The position numbers and the translations under genes were made by a program. Below, piece after piece: positions 18,196 through 26,906 of a DNA stretch of 64,000 bases (positions are counted from its first letter, which is position 1; every line of letters begins with the position of its first letter). Origin of the DNA: Plebeiibacterium sediminum (GTDB lineage: Bacteria > Bacteroidota > Bacteroidia > Bacteroidales > Marinilabiliaceae); the NCBI RefSeq assembly GCF_026013605.1, contig NZ_JAPDPJ010000014.1:44620-108619 (forward strand). The letters are read 5' to 3'. The notes under the pieces were generated by a model, which made no database searches, was not told where the DNA came from, and saw only the letters and a list, made by a program, of their open reading frames with translations.

Positions 18196-18978
18196 ATGGA
18201 CTATTGGTTGTACACCATAGAGAAATTAAGGCAATTTATTATTATGGTTGGCGAAGTTGCTTACTTTACCTGTCGTTTTTTCAGAGAGGTAACTAGTCGC
18301 CCTATTGAGTTTCAGGAATTTTTGAAACAAAGCTATATGGTTGGATATAAATCCCTACCCCTTGTTGCCACCACAAGCCTCATTATGGGAATGGTACTTA
18401 CCCTGCAAACTCGCCCAACCCTTGTTAATTTTGGTGCAGTTTCACTAATGCCAAGTATGGTTGGAATTTCTATTGTTCGCGAAATTGGACCGGTGATAAC
18501 CGCGTTAATATGCGCAGGAAAAGTAGGCTCGGGAATTGGAGCAGAATTAGGTTCTATGCGTGTAACAGAACAAATTGATGCCATGGAAGTTTCCGGAACA
18601 AATCCGTTTAAATACCTTGTGGTAACCCGAATTTTGGCAACAACCATAACCTTACCAATATTGGTAGTATTAGGTGATACAGTGGGCCTGTTAGGCTCTT
18701 ATATGGTTGAGAATATAAAGGGAGCAGTATCCTTTACCCTATTTTTTAATTTGGTTTTTGATTATTTAAGCTACGGAGATCTGATTCCCGCCATTATAAA
18801 ATCTTTCTTTTTTGGTTTTGCTATTGGATTAATTGGATGTTATAAAGGTTATTATGCGGAAAGAGGAACAGCCGGTGTTGGATTAGCAGCAAATTCGGCC
18901 GTTGTGATCACTTCGATGTTGTTATTCTTCATCGATTTTTTGGCGGTTTTAGTGGCAGATATTTTTTACGAGTTATAA
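18196..18978 (+). CDS. mlaE: MlaE-type ABC transporter permease
   Basis: A 260-residue integral membrane protein of the MlaE/YrbE family, with about five or six hydrophobic helices. The family core is visible: FLKQSYMVGYKSLPLV, then VREIGPVITALICAGKVGSGIGAELGSMRVTEQIDAM, a highly conserved cytoplasmic coupling region. It forms the permease of a lipid transporter that moves phospholipids between inner and outer membranes. An AGGGGA sequence 6 nt before ATG is a weak Shine-Dalgarno match. It is the first gene of a three-gene operon with the ATPase (18-bp gap) and MCE protein (21-bp gap). Confidence 0.93.
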   Translation: MDYWLYTIEKLRQFIIMVGEVAYFTCRFFREVTSRPIEFQEFLKQSYMVGYKSLPLVATTSLIMGMVLTLQTRPTLVNFGAVSLMPSMVGISIVREIGPVITALICAGKVGSGIGAELGSMRVTEQIDAMEVSGTNPFKYLVVTRILATTITLPILVVLGDTVGLLGSYMVENIKGAVSFTLFFNLVFDYLSYGDLIPAIIKSFFFGFAIGLIGCYKGYYAERGTAGVGLAANSAVVITSMLLFFIDFLAVLVADIFYEL

Positions 18979-18996
18979 CTACTTGAAAGCAAATGT

Positions 18997-19758
18997 ATGT
19001 TATCAAAAGAAACATATAACAAAGATGATCAGCAAAAAATAATTGAAGTAGTTCAGTTGTTTAAAAAATTTGCAGGTAAACAAGTGCTCAATGGTTTTGA
19101 TATCGATTTATATAATGGTGAATGCTTGGTAGTAATTGGTAAATCCGGTTCGGGAAAAACTGTAATGATTAGATGCATGGTTGGACTAATGACTGGTGAA
19201 TCAGGACAAATTAAGATATTAGACAAGAGTATACCTGATTTAGATCAAAAAGAGCTGGATGAACTAAGATTACACATTGGGTTTTTATTTCAAGGAAGTG
19301 CATTGTATGATTCAATGTCTGTGAGGGAAAATCTTGAGTTTCCGTTAAGAAGATTACGGAAAAAGTATTCAAATAAGGATGCCGTTGAAAAACTTATACG
19401 TGAAGTTCTGGTCAGTGTAGGTTTGGAGCATACTATTGATTTAATGCCTTCGGAACTTTCAGGAGGAATGAAACGCAGAATAGCTTTGGCAAGAACGCTT
19501 ATTTTAAGACCAGAAATAATATTTTACGACGAACCAACTACTGGATTAGATCCTATTACAGCAAAAGAAATTATTAATTTAATAGCTGAGGTTCAAAAGA
19601 AATATAACACCACATCATTAATCATTACGCATGATTTAAATGTGGCTAAACTCATTTCAAACAGAGTTGTAATATTAGTTGATGGTAAAAACTATGCAGA
19701 AGGAACCTATCAGGAAATGGTTAATTCCAGCGATCCAGTTATTAAAGCGTTTTTTTAA
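18997..19758 (+). CDS. mlaF: MlaF-type ABC transporter ATPase
   Basis: A 253-residue ABC ATPase. Walker A GKSGSGKT is at 48-55, Q-loop in FLFQGSALYDSMSV, signature LSGGMKRR at 154-161 (the family has M instead of Q) and Walker B IIFYDEPTTGLD. The H-loop is ITHDL. These features match MlaF, which drives the MlaE permease from the cytoplasm. It has a C-terminal extension ending KAFF, as usual for the family. Translation is likely coupled with neighbours because gaps are only 18 and 21 bp. Confidence 0.95.
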   Translation: MLSKETYNKDDQQKIIEVVQLFKKFAGKQVLNGFDIDLYNGECLVVIGKSGSGKTVMIRCMVGLMTGESGQIKILDKSIPDLDQKELDELRLHIGFLFQGSALYDSMSVRENLEFPLRRLRKKYSNKDAVEKLIREVLVSVGLEHTIDLMPSELSGGMKRRIALARTLILRPEIIFYDEPTTGLDPITAKEIINLIAEVQKKYNTTSLIITHDLNVAKLISNRVVILVDGKNYAEGTYQEMVNSSDPVIKAFF

Positions 19759-19779
19759 TTAACAACAGAAAGGGAAAAA

Positions 19780-20742
19780 ATGCAAAAGACAACATCTCAA
19801 AAAATAAGGCTTGGCATCATGGTTCTTACCAGTATTTTACTATTCACTGCAGGTGTTTATTTAATTGGTAACAACCAAAGCTTCTTTACTAAAACATTTG
19901 AAATTAGTTCTGTTTTTAAAAACGTTAAAGGACTAAGAGTAGGAAATAATGTAAGATATCTGGGTATAGATGCTGGTAATGTTGAAGCCATTGATATTAT
20001 TAATGATACAACAATCAGAATTACCATGAAAATCGATATCAGAACAAAATCATTTATTAAAAAAAATGCCGTTGCAAAAATTAGTTCAGATGGATTAGTT
20101 GGTGATATGATAGTTAATATAGAACCAGGAAGTGGCGATAGTAAAACCATCGAAAATAATGACGAAATTAAAGCATTTGACCCGATTGCTACTGATGAAA
20201 TGCTTAGTACTCTTAGCGAGACAAATGAAAACGCCGCTTTACTTACTGCCGGCATATTACAGATTACAAGATCTATAAATGAAGGAAAAGGTACTTTCGG
20301 AATGTTAATCAATGATAAAAACCTGGCTAAAGACATCAGAATTATCATTAAAAACTTAAAAGAAACTACCTCTAAAACAACAACATTAATGAAAAATCTG
20401 GAAGATATATCTCAATTAATGGACAATGATAAAAATCTTTTAGGTATGTTACTTAACGATACTGTAACGGCATCAAAAATACGCACTTTAATATACGATC
20501 TTAATACTTCAGGAACAGAGTTTAAATCAATGTCAGAAACATTAAATGATTTAGTTGAAGAACTTGCAAAAGGTGATGCTAGTCTGATTAACACCATAGC
20601 CAACGATTCTCTTTTAAAGCAAGACTTAAAAGAAACACTCGAGAACATTAATTCTGGCAGTCAAAAGTTTGATGAAAATATGGAAGCACTCAGACATCAT
20701 CCTTTATTTAAAGGCTACTTTAAGGAAAAAAAGAAGAAGTAA
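19780..20742 (+). CDS. mlaD: MCE-domain lipid-binding protein (MlaD-like)
   Basis: A 320-residue protein anchored by one N-terminal transmembrane helix (about 11-29). The MCE beta-barrel domain occupies about 37-115 (VFKNVKGLRVGNNVRYLGIDAGNVEAI). A long helical tail rich in repeated heptads follows (GTFGMLINDKNLA, NLLGMLLNDTVTA). Such tails form a tunnel or needle in larger MCE proteins. It should assemble as a hexamer on MlaE and receive or deliver lipids in the periplasm. No MlaA, MlaB or MlaC gene is present nearby, as is usual for Bacteroidota Mla loci. Confidence 0.92.
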   Translation: MQKTTSQKIRLGIMVLTSILLFTAGVYLIGNNQSFFTKTFEISSVFKNVKGLRVGNNVRYLGIDAGNVEAIDIINDTTIRITMKIDIRTKSFIKKNAVAKISSDGLVGDMIVNIEPGSGDSKTIENNDEIKAFDPIATDEMLSTLSETNENAALLTAGILQITRSINEGKGTFGMLINDKNLAKDIRIIIKNLKETTSKTTTLMKNLEDISQLMDNDKNLLGMLLNDTVTASKIRTLIYDLNTSGTEFKSMSETLNDLVEELAKGDASLINTIANDSLLKQDLKETLENINSGSQKFDENMEALRHHPLFKGYFKEKKKK

Positions 20743-20767
20743 TTATATCTCGTTAAAATAAAAATGC

Positions 20768-20788
20768 CCTGTGCTAAATAAACACAGG
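20768..20788 (-). terminator. Terminator between mlaD and the GH3 gene
   Basis: Arms CCTGTG and CACAGG around a 9-nt loop. In the minus direction it is followed by GCATTTTTATTTT, so it should mainly end the GH3 transcript. It may also act on mlaD. Confidence 0.6.
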
Positions 20789-20816
20789 ACCTGAAAATTA
20801 AAACCTATTAGAAAAA

Positions 20817-23189
20817 TTAGTTATTTTCTAAAACATCGTCCATTGTTACATCTAAATCAAATGCATTATGAACTTTTTCTGTTGTAATATTTGAAGTCAA
20901 TGAAAATTCATCTTTCAGTTTAATATCTAAACTTGAAGCTCCAACTTTAACTGTATAAGTTCCTTTTTCAGCAATCCATGCACTTTGTGCATCAATAAAT
21001 GAAGCTAAATCCGAGGCCTTAATTGTAAATTTTAAAGTTTGTGATTTACCAGGAGCTAATTCCTTAGTCTTAGCAAAAGCCTTCAATTCTTCAGCTGGTT
21101 TATCCGCTAACTTTGCAGGTGCAGCAATATATAACTGAACCACTTCTTTTCCGGCAACTTTTCCGGTATTAGTAACTTTAACTGACACTTCAATATCATC
21201 TTTAAAGTCTGTAGAACTCAATTGTAAATCGGAATAATCAAATGTTGTATATGAATCACCATAACCAAACTCATACGAGGGAGTAACATCAAAAGTATTG
21301 AAGTAACGGTAACCAACATATATGCCTTCTTTATAAAATACATCTTTGGGGTCATGTAATGGAACCCCCATCCAATTAACTGCTGAAGCATGATGATTAT
21401 AATCCACAGGGAAAGTCATTGTTAATTTACCTGAAGGATTTGATTTGCCTGATAAAACATCAGCCACAGAGTTACCTCCTTCTTGTCCTGGCTGCCACGC
21501 TAATAAAATGGCATCCACTTTATCCTTCCAACTTGCAGTTTCAATAACTCCTCCAATATTAAGAATCACAATTACCTTTTTATCCTTAGCATGAAAGGCT
21601 TCTGTTACTGCATTGATCATTTTAACCTCATCCTGACCTAAATAAAAGTCATTATCAATCTTTCTATCATGTTGTTCACCTGCATTTCTTCCAATTGTAA
21701 TGATAGCAATATCTGAAGACTGTGCTTTTTTAGCTACCAGTTCTTTGCTTAAAGGCATTTCAGGAAGACGATGTACATCAGCCAACAATCCACCATTTTC
21801 TTCACGGCGTTTTAATTCTTTTATCTCAGCTTCCTTAACAAAAGGTTCATACATTCCCTGAAGCTCCTTATCTATAGAATATCCTGCATTATCCAATCCT
21901 TCAATCAAAGAAACACTATATGCTTCATTTACATCTCCACTACCAGTACCTCCTGAAATAAAACTATATGAAGTTCCTCCAAATACAGCAATAGTTCCTG
22001 TTTTAGAAGTATAAGGTAAGATGTCTGCTTCATTCTTCAACAATACCATTCCTTCTGTTGCGGCATTTCTGGTTACTTCAGCATGAGCTTTTAAATCTGG
22101 CTTATTACTGTATTTATATTTCTTCACCGTTGGTGTTGCAGCAATGTATTCTAAAATTCGCTTTAAGCTCGCATTCACAGCATTTTCATCAATAGTACCT
22201 TCTTTTAATGCTTTTATAAGCACTTGTTTTTGCTCTTTGGTTCCAGGCATCATTAAGTCATTTCCTGCCTCTAACTGAGCCACAACATCCGATACTGCAT
22301 TAGGATCCATGATAGACTGAAAACCAGGATATCCACCAAACCAATCTGTCATTATAATTCCTTTGTATCCCCACTCCTCTCTTAATACTTTAGTAATTAA
22401 ATCATGACTAGCAGAAGCATAGTGACCATTAATTTTGTTGTACGCAGTCATAATTGTCCATGGTTGAGCTTCTTTTACGGCAATTTCAAAACCTTTTAAA
22501 TAGATTTCACGCATTGCTCGCTCTGTAATATGGGCATTTACTGATAACCTGTTGGTTTCCTGATTATTTGCAGCAAAGTGCTTTAGAGAAGTTCCCACAT
22601 TATGAGATTGTATTCCATTAATATATGCCGCAGCAATTTTACCTGACAAAAGTGGATCTTCTGAAAAATATTCAAAGTTTCTGCCGTTTAAAGGATTTCG
22701 GTGAATATTTGCAGCAGGCGCTAATAATACATCTACTCCATATTCTTTCACTTCCTCTCCCATGGCTATTCCAACTGATTCAATTAATTCCGTATTCCAT
22801 GTTGAAGCCAAAGCTGTTCCAACAGGAAATACAGTAGCGTAATATGTATTTGGATCGTTATTTCGCTTAGGCTGAATACGTAAACCGGCTGGACCATCAG
22901 CAAACACAGTCTCAGGTATTCCTAATCGTGAAATTGCTGCATTTCCTCCGGCTGCACCTAAAACACGAACGTCTGGCTCACCTTCCAAAGGCACTAATCC
23001 TGCATAACCTGGCATTCCTGGTCCAATTAGTAATTCAGCTTTCTCTTCCGGAGTCATTGCTTTAATAACTTCATCAATCGATGCTTTTCCAAACTGAGGT
23101 GCTTTTTGCGCCATAGTAAGTTGCAGACTTCCGGCAACAGCTATAGATAAAATACCTAATCTTTTTAGTCTTGATTTAATTTTATTCAT
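20817..23189 (-). CDS. Glycoside hydrolase family 3 beta-glucosidase-like enzyme
   Basis: A 790-residue exported enzyme. A Sec signal peptide ends near TMAQ (28). The GH3 TIM-barrel has FADGPAGLR, LNGRNFEYFSEDP, KHFAANNQETNR (203 on) and the nucleophile Asp282 in IIMTDWFGG. The second alpha/beta domain (about 380-590) and a C-terminal fibronectin-III-like domain (about 660-760, GKEVVQLYIA) complete the usual three-domain beta-glucosidase layout. It removes terminal non-reducing beta-linked sugars; glucose, xylose and arabinose specificities cannot be told apart here. The gene diverges from a Nudix-like sugar regulator across a 433-bp region, so it may be controlled by that protein. Confidence 0.93.
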   Translation of the reverse strand: MNKIKSRLKRLGILSIAVAGSLQLTMAQKAPQFGKASIDEVIKAMTPEEKAELLIGPGMPGYAGLVPLEGEPDVRVLGAAGGNAAISRLGIPETVFADGPAGLRIQPKRNNDPNTYYATVFPVGTALASTWNTELIESVGIAMGEEVKEYGVDVLLAPAANIHRNPLNGRNFEYFSEDPLLSGKIAAAYINGIQSHNVGTSLKHFAANNQETNRLSVNAHITERAMREIYLKGFEIAVKEAQPWTIMTAYNKINGHYASASHDLITKVLREEWGYKGIIMTDWFGGYPGFQSIMDPNAVSDVVAQLEAGNDLMMPGTKEQKQVLIKALKEGTIDENAVNASLKRILEYIAATPTVKKYKYSNKPDLKAHAEVTRNAATEGMVLLKNEADILPYTSKTGTIAVFGGTSYSFISGGTGSGDVNEAYSVSLIEGLDNAGYSIDKELQGMYEPFVKEAEIKELKRREENGGLLADVHRLPEMPLSKELVAKKAQSSDIAIITIGRNAGEQHDRKIDNDFYLGQDEVKMINAVTEAFHAKDKKVIVILNIGGVIETASWKDKVDAILLAWQPGQEGGNSVADVLSGKSNPSGKLTMTFPVDYNHHASAVNWMGVPLHDPKDVFYKEGIYVGYRYFNTFDVTPSYEFGYGDSYTTFDYSDLQLSSTDFKDDIEVSVKVTNTGKVAGKEVVQLYIAAPAKLADKPAEELKAFAKTKELAPGKSQTLKFTIKASDLASFIDAQSAWIAEKGTYTVKVGASSLDIKLKDEFSLTSNITTEKVHNAFDLDVTMDDVLENN

Positions 23190-23622
23190 GGCCTACAAGT
23201 ATTAAATTTTGTCTTATATTTTGTTATTGATCCTTCCTCATTATTTCGATTGACACTCTATTTTAATATCATTCAACTGTTAACAGATCTAAACTACTCT
23301 AACACAGATTTTAAATATCTATTAAGTTTTTACATCTATATTACTAATTCAATTAAAATACGAATGGCTTCCATTTCGATATTTCATCCTATTATACAAT
23401 GAATTATATTTTATCAATTCAACTTTCACTCATTGCTTATATACGAAGCAATATTACAAAACATTTTCTTTGCTTCAAAGTGAATCATTGATTTATTTTA
23501 AGATATTTTAAGACATGACAGAATTTCATTAACAAATGCTTACTTTTGAAGCTATAAGAATTCTAAGACAATTATAAATCTTACAGATAAAATGTATTTT
23601 TGCATCACTAGAATAATAAAAT
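23190..23622. other. Divergent intergenic region, GH3 / Nudix-like regulator
   Basis: 433 bp with no gene. It includes a regulator promoter candidate (23595-23602). No clear inverted-repeat operator was found by eye, although AT-rich near-palindromes are present. This is where an operator for the Nudix-like regulator would be expected. Confidence 0.5.
23595..23602 (+). promoter_or_regulatory. Putative promoter, minus-7 box
   Basis: TATTTTTG matches TAnnTTTG and lies 20 bp before the ATG of the Nudix-like regulator. No TTG is visible at the right upstream distance. Confidence 0.35.
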
Positions 23623-24381
23623 ATGGCAGCAGAAATTGAAATCAATAGAAATCTGATAGAAATATCCCCGATCTTTAAAAAAGAATATTTACCAAGTATT
23701 TCTGTAGACTGCATCGTATTTGGATTTCACGATGGCAATTTAAAAATCCTTTTAGTCAGACTCATCCATTCAAAAACATGGAGTTTACCTGGTGGATACA
23801 TTAAAAAAGATGAAGACCTGGAAAAAGGTGCAAGCCGTATACTTAAAGAAAGAACCGGAGCTGAAAATATATTCTTAAATCAATTTAAAACCTTTGGAAA
23901 AGTCAACAGGTCGGAACAGTATTTTAAGGATTATCCTGATGACATGTGGCACAAACAGCGCTTTTTATCTGTTGCCTATTATGCTTTAACCAACTACTCT
24001 TTAGTTCAGCCTGAAATAGATGGATTTTCGGATGCCTGCGAATGGAAAGATATTAACGACCTACCGGATTTAATGATGGACCACCAAGAGATGTTAAATG
24101 AAGCTTTATTACAACTGAGAAGAGATTTAAACTATAAACCAATTGGATTAAACCTGCTTCCGGAAAAATTTACCATGCCTGAATTACAAAAGCTTTACGA
24201 AGTAATCCTGGATAAAGAATTGAATCGTGGAAACTTTTTTAGAAAGATGAAACGATATAATATTCTGACTAAATTAAACGAAACAAGAAAAGGCGGAGCA
24301 CACAAAGCCCCGGATTTGTATTCCTTTAATATAGATACTTACAACAGTGCGTTGGAAAATGGATTTCAGGAAGGATGGTAA
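23623..24381 (+). CDS. Nudix-like transcriptional regulator (NrtR/AraR type)
   Basis: A 252-residue protein with an N-terminal Nudix fold (about 22-150) and a C-terminal winged helix (about 165-235; KFTMPELQKLYEVILDKELNRGNFFRKM). The Nudix box at 58-80 is degenerate. It keeps Gly58, Glu64, Arg72 and Glu76, but the following Glu of RE is Ile73 and the second Glu of EE is Arg77. Loss of these metal ligands points to ligand binding rather than hydrolysis. This is the known architecture of NrtR and of the Bacteroides arabinose regulator AraR. Divergence from a secreted GH3 gene favours a sugar-responsive role over NAD metabolism. The ligand is not determined. Confidence 0.83.
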   Translation: MAAEIEINRNLIEISPIFKKEYLPSISVDCIVFGFHDGNLKILLVRLIHSKTWSLPGGYIKKDEDLEKGASRILKERTGAENIFLNQFKTFGKVNRSEQYFKDYPDDMWHKQRFLSVAYYALTNYSLVQPEIDGFSDACEWKDINDLPDLMMDHQEMLNEALLQLRRDLNYKPIGLNLLPEKFTMPELQKLYEVILDKELNRGNFFRKMKRYNILTKLNETRKGGAHKAPDLYSFNIDTYNSALENGFQEGW

Positions 24382-24418
24382 GCTATTCTTAATATATAAT
24401 TCAATAGCAACAGACCAA

Positions 24419-25201
24419 TTAATTATTATCCTTACCTATAATATTTAAAATCTGAGATTTCATGCGTTCAAAATGCGAACCTTTCCAAAATACTTTATGG
24501 CATTTATTACAATAATAAAACTCTTTATATCTCACTAAAATATCATTACTTATCAGATGCTTTACCTGGTCTGGAGCTTTACTTATTAAGATTGAATTAC
24601 ATTCCATACATCTGGAAAATGGATGAAACTGACTCTTCAAATCAAATTTATCAACAATCTCTATCAATTGCTTATGCTTATCGATAGCTCTTACAAAATA
24701 CCCATGAGTTATTCGCTTTGAATTCAACATTCGTTTATCTCTTGTCAGTATAATACGTTTATCTTTTAAAGAGATATTAATGATTTCTTCATCTCCAAAA
24801 TCATTCTGATACAAAGTATCAAATCCAAGCATTCTTAAATATTTAGATAATTTACATAAATGAGCATCTGCAATAAATTTAGTTTTTCGTAATGGTTTTT
24901 TATTTGTCTTTTTTAATCCAGATATATCAAAGCTTTCAAATACGGGGTAAACAGAAATATAATCACCCTGAGCTAGTTTATGGTTAAGCTGTACAGGGAC
25001 ACTATTCACCAATATTAGATCTACCTCAGACAAAGGAACACCAATGGTTGAAATAACTTCTGACACAATTACCGGAGTTTTAATTTTTAAAGGGAAAGAT
25101 TTGAATTTTTGCGCATACTTAAGAAAGTCATTCAATTCTGCATAACATCTCAATACTACCTCAATATGTATTTTATCAATATGATTTGCAGGATATAACA
25201 T
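24419..25201 (-). CDS. Mut7-C RNase domain protein with ubiquitin-like N-terminus
   Basis: A 260-residue cytoplasmic protein. The N-terminal 90 residues resemble the Mut7-C ubiquitin-like (ThiS/MoaD-type) domain, with VRC(Y)AELNDFL and SVPVQLNHKLAQGDYISVYPVFE. The C-terminal Mut7-C domain (about 105-250) is PIN-like: FIADAHLCKLSKYLRMLGFDT and IILTRDKRML give the acidic active-site layout. A zinc ribbon follows with CMEC and CNKC pairs. Mut7-C proteins are predicted ribonucleases; the cellular RNA target is unknown. It stands alone, upstream on the minus strand of nothing obviously related. Confidence 0.85.
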   Translation of the reverse strand: MLYPANHIDKIHIEVVLRCYAELNDFLKYAQKFKSFPLKIKTPVIVSEVISTIGVPLSEVDLILVNSVPVQLNHKLAQGDYISVYPVFESFDISGLKKTNKKPLRKTKFIADAHLCKLSKYLRMLGFDTLYQNDFGDEEIINISLKDKRIILTRDKRMLNSKRITHGYFVRAIDKHKQLIEIVDKFDLKSQFHPFSRCMECNSILISKAPDQVKHLISNDILVRYKEFYYCNKCHKVFWKGSHFERMKSQILNIIGKDNN

Positions 25202-25292
25202 TTCAACATCAAATAAAAATCATTAACAACATAAATTTAGTTGATTTAAGACGCTTAATAAATTTTAGAACACGTAATATGAACAAAAAAAA

Positions 25293-25319
25293 GAGCTGCA
25301 GTTATAAAAACTACAGCTC
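25293..25319 (-). terminator. Strong terminator
   Basis: Arms GAGCTGCAGT (25293-25302) and ACTACAGCTC (25310-25319) with one mismatch around a 7-nt loop, flanked by A-runs and T-runs on both sides. It ends the minus-strand gene at 25351-25866. Confidence 0.8.
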
Positions 25320-25350
25320 TTTTTTTTTAGAAATACGAAGACTCAGAAAA

Positions 25351-25866
25351 TTATATTCGTTTCATCATATACTCAATTTCTTTTATCTGATCTGATAATA
25401 TTTTTTGTTTATCAAGTTTTTTTGCCTCCTGCAAATAATATTTTGATAGCTTTTTATTTCGTTGCGATAGATAAATACCCGACAACTGAAGCTTTGCAAC
25501 CGCCTGATCATTCTTCATTCTTAATCCAGTAGATAAAGCTTTTTTAAAAGTTTTTTCAGCTTCTCTTCGGTTATTTTTCTGAGTTTCAACTAATCCTTTT
25601 AAATAATAATAGTAGGCTTCCTGAGTATCAATCATATTTTCAGGATGTTTAACCTTACTTAAAATCATATCTACTGCTGCAAATTTGTTTTTTCGTAAAA
25701 ACAAAAACGCCATAAGGTTCTTTTCGTTTTTAAAATGAAAAAACACAACCAATCCTGCAATTAACACAGTTAATATTCCCCAACCTATTTCGCCTTCCAT
25801 AAAAAGAGCTACTGCTCCAATACAGATAATTCCTCCTAAAATCAATCTTATATACTTTCCAATCAT
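25351..25866 (-). CDS. Membrane protein with TPR-like C-terminus
   Basis: A 171-residue protein. Two transmembrane helices (about 5-22 and 27-43) form a hairpin. The rest is helical and looks like about three tetratricopeptide-type repeats facing the cytoplasm (AYYYYLKGLVETQKNNRREAEKTFKKAL is the clearest, of which the key pattern is YYLKGL...A...FKKAL). TPRs usually hold protein partners. No domain identifies a partner and the gene is monocistronic, bounded by a strong terminator. Confidence 0.7.
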   Translation of the reverse strand: MIGKYIRLILGGIICIGAVALFMEGEIGWGILTVLIAGLVVFFHFKNEKNLMAFLFLRKNKFAAVDMILSKVKHPENMIDTQEAYYYYLKGLVETQKNNRREAEKTFKKALSTGLRMKNDQAVAKLQLSGIYLSQRNKKLSKYYLQEAKKLDKQKILSDQIKEIEYMMKRI

Positions 25867-26099
25867 AACATAGTTTTAAATTCGGGCACTAAAAAAAGGT
25901 TTTTTATTAAAAAACAAACAAAACAAACCATCATTTTTTTATGATTTTTACCAGTTTGAATGTTTCTTATGTATTTAAATCCTCTTAAAATCTTAATTAT
26001 AAACCATTAACAAATTAAAATCTAATTCCACAATGATTATTTGAAAAATTTTAAAAAACATCTATTGGTTGAAAAAAGTTATTTATATGCCAGATATTT

Positions 26100-26107
26100 T
26101 AATTTTG
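26100..26107 (+). promoter_or_regulatory. Putative promoter, minus-7 box
   Basis: TAATTTTG lies 29 bp before the ATG at 26137. Its position supports that ATG, rather than the TTG at 26041, as the start of the YchJ-like gene. Confidence 0.35.
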
Positions 26108-26136
26108 TGCCTACATCCTACTTAAAAGCAAAATCA

Positions 26137-26526
26137 ATGAAATGCTATTGTAATTCAGGGAAGGAATTTGAACAATGTTGCGAACCCTTTCTACTAAATA
26201 AAAAAACGCCAGATACTGCAGAAAAATTAATGCGTTCCAGATACAGTGCATTTGTAACTGCAAATATTAATTACTTATTAAATACACACCATAAAACAAC
26301 CCGACCAACAAAAGACAGAAAAAATATACTCAAATGGACTAAGTCTGTTGTTTGGCAAAGGTTAGAAGTTATAAAATCACAACAAGGAACACCAATAGAT
26401 TTGGAAGGCTTTGTTGAGTTTAAAGCCTTTTATTTAGAGAATGGAAAATTAGAGTTCATTCACGAAAACTCTCGTTTTGTGAAAGAAGATAATTTATGGT
26501 ATTATATTTCAGGGACACATCATTAG
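26137..26526 (+). CDS. YchJ-like protein with SEC-C zinc motif
   Basis: A 129-residue protein using the ATG at 26137. An upstream TTG would add 32 residues, but the family normally starts at the Cys motif, and a minus-7 box lies between the two. The N-terminal SEC-C motif (CYCNSGKEFEQCC) binds zinc. It is followed by EKLMRSRYSAFVTANINYLLNTH, the conserved YchJ signature, and an NTF2-like beta domain (FVEFKAFYL...FVKEDNLWYYISG). YchJ/UPF0225 proteins are widespread but have no firm function. The gene stands alone. Confidence 0.85.
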   Translation: MKCYCNSGKEFEQCCEPFLLNKKTPDTAEKLMRSRYSAFVTANINYLLNTHHKTTRPTKDRKNILKWTKSVVWQRLEVIKSQQGTPIDLEGFVEFKAFYLENGKLEFIHENSRFVKEDNLWYYISGTHH

Positions 26527-26596
26527 ATATAGACTTTTAGATTATTGACAAAAGACCAGTTTTCCATCTGCACATAAAAATTATATAAATTATAAT

Positions 26597-26851
26597 ATGG
26601 AGATTTCACCTAAAGATTTTGGATTAAATTCTCGAGTTCAGTTAAAACAATTGGATACAAATCATATTGCTATTGTAAAACAAATTAAAAGCAGAATTAT
26701 TACTAAAGATGCGATTAAAATTATCGAAATGTCTGATGCTATAAAAACAAGAGAACCTTCAACAAAAGTAAGTTTAATGTGCAATAACAATATTTGTTCT
26801 AAATCAATAAAACTATTAAATGATCATAGCATTGATATTATTTTCTCCTAA
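26597..26851 (+). CDS. Small protein of unknown function
   Basis: An 84-residue protein with no signal peptide or membrane helix and two Cys (CNNNIC). Its pattern of VQLKQLDTNHIAIVKQIKSRIITKDAIKIIEMSDAI suggests a small alpha/beta fold. A start codon and codon use typical of neighbours, plus isolation from any overlapping gene, favour a real gene. I recognise no family. Confidence 0.5.
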   Translation: MEISPKDFGLNSRVQLKQLDTNHIAIVKQIKSRIITKDAIKIIEMSDAIKTREPSTKVSLMCNNNICSKSIKLLNDHSIDIIFS

Positions 26852-26906
26852 ATCCTAACCATTCAAGTTAAAAGGTCTCGTTTTTTTTTACATTTAAGTA
26901 TAGCAA

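Noticed and set aside
24382..24418. Hairpin GCTATT/AATAGC as a terminator
   Set aside because: The stem is only 6 bp with a long AT loop and no T-run, so it is too weak to call.
26041..26136. N-terminal extension of the YchJ-like gene from TTG
   Set aside because: The added residues do not match the family, and a minus-7 box lies inside the extension, so ATG 26137 is preferred.
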